From JAZQNF01 sp045641505 (GTDB taxonomy: Bacteria > Bacillota > Clostridia > Lachnospirales > Bianqueaceae): a stretch of 9,571 nucleotides of DNA. The notes under the pieces were generated by a model, which was given only the letters and a program-made list of their open reading frames with translations, ran no database searches and was not told where the DNA came from. Below, in pieces: positions 7,799 through 9,571 of this stretch (the first letter of the stretch is position 1; each line of letters starts with the position of its first letter). The stretch lies in the NCBI GenBank assembly GCA_045641505.1, contig JAZUHB010000002.1, positions 1-9,571 on the forward strand. The letters are read 5' to 3'. The position numbers and the translations under genes were made by a program.

Positions 7799-7863
7799 AA
7801 TTTCCGGCGCGGATACATTCCGAAGGCCCCCGCAGGGCGCCACGCCTCAGCCTGAAGTCCCTC

Positions 7864-7892
7864 TTGACAACCCTCTTCGCCCCGTGTATAAT
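7864..7892 (+). promoter_or_regulatory. Perfect consensus sigma-A promoter of the LysR gene
   Basis: TTGACA (7864-7869), 17 bases, TATAAT (7887-7892): both hexamers and the spacing are exact consensus. Transcription would start near 7899, giving a leader of about 40 bases. Confidence 0.9.
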
Positions 7893-7899
7893 CACCACA

Positions 7900-7914
7900 T
7901 TATCATACCGATAA
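7900..7914. promoter_or_regulatory. Candidate LysR operator overlapping the start point
   Basis: TTATC-N5-GATAA is a 15-bp dyad of the T-N11-A form commonly bound by LysR-type regulators. It lies at about +2 to +16 of the predicted transcript, a position suited to autorepression. The arms are short (5 bp), so chance is possible. Confidence 0.4.
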
Positions 7915-7938
7915 CCAAATACAAATAGGACGCCGCCC

Positions 7939-8853
7939 ATGAATCTGAAACAATTCCGTTACGCGCTGACGCTGGCCAACGAAGGGAGCTTCTCCCGGGC
8001 CGCCGAGGTCCTGGGAATCTCCCAGCCCTCCCTCAGCCAGTACATCAAAAAACTCGAGTCCGAGACCGGAGTGCCGCTCTTCGAGCGCAGCGGCCAGACC
8101 GTCCGCCTGACCGACGCCGGCCGCATCTACATCGAGGCAGGCCGCACGATCCTCGACGTCGAAAAGCGCATGCAGGCCGGCTTCTCCGACCTCGCCGCCT
8201 ACAAGACCGGCACGCTCACCGTCGGCGCCGCCCCCTACCGGAGTGCCGGGCTGATGCCCGCCGCCTGCGCCGAGTTCCGCCGGCTCTACCCCGGAATCTC
8301 GCTCGTGATCGACGAGCGCGGCAGCCGCGAGCTCCTCGAGGGCGTCAGCCGCTCCGAGTTCGACTTCGCCGTCACCGCGCTGCCGGTGGACGAAAGCCTC
8401 TTCGACTGCGAGCTGCTCCACCGGGAGGAGATCCTGCTGGCCGTGCCGAAGGATTCCGCGCTGGACACGCGCCTCGCGGAGGCCGCCGTCACGCTGCCCG
8501 GACGGCTCTACCCCGCGGTGGATCTCGCCCTCGCCGACGGCGCGGACTTCGTGATGATCACCGAGGGCCAGGCCATGCAGCAGCTCCTCGAGGACCTCTG
8601 CGCGAAGGCCGGCGTGCTGCCGCGGACCTCCGTGACCGTCCGGAGCCTGGAGGCACAGATCCAGATGGTCCGCGAGGGCCTGGGTGCCGCGCTGGTGCCC
8701 GCCCGGATCGAGCGCTTCGGCGGCTTCGACCGGGTCCGCTACTACTCTCTCCGCGACACACTCCGCGAACGCGCCATCGGCGCCGTCTGGAAGAAGGGCG
8801 ACCTTCTCACGCAGGCCGCGCGCGCGTTCCTGGAGATCCTGAAAAAATACTGA
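7939..8853 (+). CDS. LysR-type transcriptional regulator
   Basis: This 304-residue DNA-binding regulator has the normal length for the family. The N-terminal winged helix-turn-helix covers about residues 1-60, with the signature SFSRAAEVLGISQPSLSQYI (17-36), then KKLESETGVPLFER and LTDAGRIYIEAG. A linker helix leads into a substrate-binding-like effector domain from about 91 (GTLTVGAAPY) to the C-terminus. The effector cannot be predicted. The start is supported by AGGA (7927-7930) 8 bases upstream, a rather weak site after a very strong promoter, and by the conserved MNLKQFRYAL beginning. It is followed after 15 bases by a permease gene on the same strand, which it probably co-expresses with and regulates. 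Most LysR genes face away from their target, so this head-to-tail arrangement is less usual. Confidence 0.95.
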   Translation: MNLKQFRYALTLANEGSFSRAAEVLGISQPSLSQYIKKLESETGVPLFERSGQTVRLTDAGRIYIEAGRTILDVEKRMQAGFSDLAAYKTGTLTVGAAPYRSAGLMPAACAEFRRLYPGISLVIDERGSRELLEGVSRSEFDFAVTALPVDESLFDCELLHREEILLAVPKDSALDTRLAEAAVTLPGRLYPAVDLALADGADFVMITEGQAMQQLLEDLCAKAGVLPRTSVTVRSLEAQIQMVREGLGAALVPARIERFGGFDRVRYYSLRDTLRERAIGAVWKKGDLLTQAARAFLEILKKY

Positions 8854-8868
8854 TAAAGGAGAAAAACC

Positions 8869-9571
8869 ATGGCAAAAGCACTGCTCCTCATCGGCCTGAT
8901 GCTGGTCATCATCTGCCTCTGGGTCTTCGTGCTGAAGCGCAAGATCTTCGAAGGCTTCGTCGTCAGCTTCCTGGCGCTCGTGGCCGTCACCGGCACCTGG
9001 TCCCGCATCGGCAGCTACTTCATGACCGGCATGAAGACCAGCCTGATCTACCAGATGATCGTATTCCTCGCGATGTCCGCCCTGCTCACCAAGACGAAGG
9101 TGATCGACGGCGCGGTCATGATCATCCTGGCGCTCCTCGGCCGCGTCCGGGGCGGCGCGGGCTACGTGGCGGTGGTCGCCTCGAGCTTCATGGGCGCCTT
9201 CTCCGGCACCGGGCCCGGGAACGTCCTGGCCACCGGCTCGATCACGATCCCCGCGATGAAAAAGAGCGGCTTCCCGGCGGAGCTCGCCGCGAACGTCGAA
9301 TCGAATTCCAGCTATCTGGGCAACATGATCCCGCCCTCCTCCAACATCGTCGCGGCGCTCGGCGCCTACAACGCGTTTCTGCTGGCGACCGGCGGCGAGG
9401 AGATCTCCTCCGGCACCTTCTGGATCGTCTGCTGGGGCTGCTCCCTCTGGTTCATCCTCCAGCGTCTCATCACGGTCTTCATCTTCTGTAAGGTCTACAA
9501 GGTGAAGCCCCTCTCCGACGCGGATCGCCCCAAGCTCGGGGAAACCCTGAAAAAGGAATGGCAGGGACTTC
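8869..9571 (+). CDS. TRAP-type large permease (DctM-like), 3' end outside the window
   Basis: Translation from the ATG at 8869 stays open for 234 codons to the window edge, so the gene is partial. AAGGAG (8856-8861) lies 7 bases before the ATG. The protein is very hydrophobic: helices at about 4-20, 27-43, 58-74, 79-92, 96-113 and 184-207 are visible. The segment MGAFSGTGPGNVLATGSITIPAMKKSGF (in 108-135), then ESNSSYLGNMIPPSSN (144-159), matches the layout of TRAP large subunits: SG..., GSI.IP.M.K.G., then a serine-rich stretch before IPPS. DctM members are usually about 425 residues, so roughly half is seen. TRAP systems import organic anions with a periplasmic-type binding protein and a small membrane subunit; neither is visible, so they would have to lie downstream. 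Another ion-transporter-superfamily permease is the main alternative. Confidence 0.75.
   Translation, partial: MAKALLLIGLMLVIICLWVFVLKRKIFEGFVVSFLALVAVTGTWSRIGSYFMTGMKTSLIYQMIVFLAMSALLTKTKVIDGAVMIILALLGRVRGGAGYVAVVASSFMGAFSGTGPGNVLATGSITIPAMKKSGFPAELAANVESNSSYLGNMIPPSSNIVAALGAYNAFLLATGGEEISSGTFWIVCWGCSLWFILQRLITVFIFCKVYKVKPLSDADRPKLGETLKKEWQGL

Larger units (their letters stand above)
7235..7938. other. Divergent intergenic region, 704 bp
   Basis: No protein-coding gene is supported here. In order it holds the minus-operon leader with a 24-bp tandem duplication (7291-7339), the minus-strand promoter (7387-7415) and five phased inverted repeats (7469-7798). A GC-rich stretch without recognised signals (7799-7863) and the plus-strand promoter with the LysR leader (7864-7938) complete it. 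Between repeats three and four, 7630-7700 is GC-rich and carries no recognisable repeat unit. Confidence 0.8.

Noticed and set aside
7412..7843. Minus-strand frame (143 codons) running through the inverted-repeat array
   Set aside because: Its repeated peptide (RYCSI and similar) simply translates the DNA repeat. There is no convincing ribosome site, and it would run toward the operon promoter.

Overview
The window looks like a chromosomal segment of a GC-rich Bacillota, probably a gut-type Clostridia. The basis is an ATP-type PEP carboxykinase, AGGAGG-like ribosome binding sites, compact sigma-A promoters, and short GC-rich terminators with long U runs. This is inference from style; no rRNA or marker gene is present. 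Long open frames on the opposite strand of every large gene are by-products of the high-GC codon use.

Layout, left to right. (1) pckA (+, 76-1680) with its own terminator. (2) A monocistronic gene (+, 1910-2587) for a small exported four-cysteine protein of no recognised family, with its own promoter and terminator. (3) A 140-bp array of six different GC-rich hairpins joined by a constant GTTATT linker (2668-2810), lying between convergent genes. (4) A minus-strand operon read from a strong promoter at about 7400: membrane CapD/WbpM-type nucleotide-sugar 4,6-dehydratase (7234-5258), phospho-sugar mutase (5186-3441), and a cytosolic CBM9-like protein (3426-2806). (5) A 704-bp divergent intergenic region (7235-7938) with a promoter at each end and, between them, five inverted repeats with an invariant 8-bp arm and a fixed 17-nt spacer, mostly set 63 bp apart. 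(6) A LysR-type regulator (+, 7939-8853) with a perfect consensus promoter, followed 15 bp later by a TRAP-type large permease (DctM-like) that runs off the window.

How they work together. The minus-strand operon fits the supply of activated sugars for a surface glycan: the mutase makes sugar-1-phosphate, and the dehydratase converts a UDP-sugar to a 4-keto-6-deoxy intermediate. The CBM9-like partner is unexplained. The LysR gene and permease form a local regulator/transport unit for an unknown, probably anionic, substrate. pckA is an independent gluconeogenic or anaplerotic gene.

The two repeat arrays are the most unusual content. The 7469-7798 array is the best candidate for an undescribed element: ten identical arms, constant loop length and near-perfect helical phasing between two promoters. 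Neither array is a canonical CRISPR, and no nuclease, transposase or phage gene is visible.
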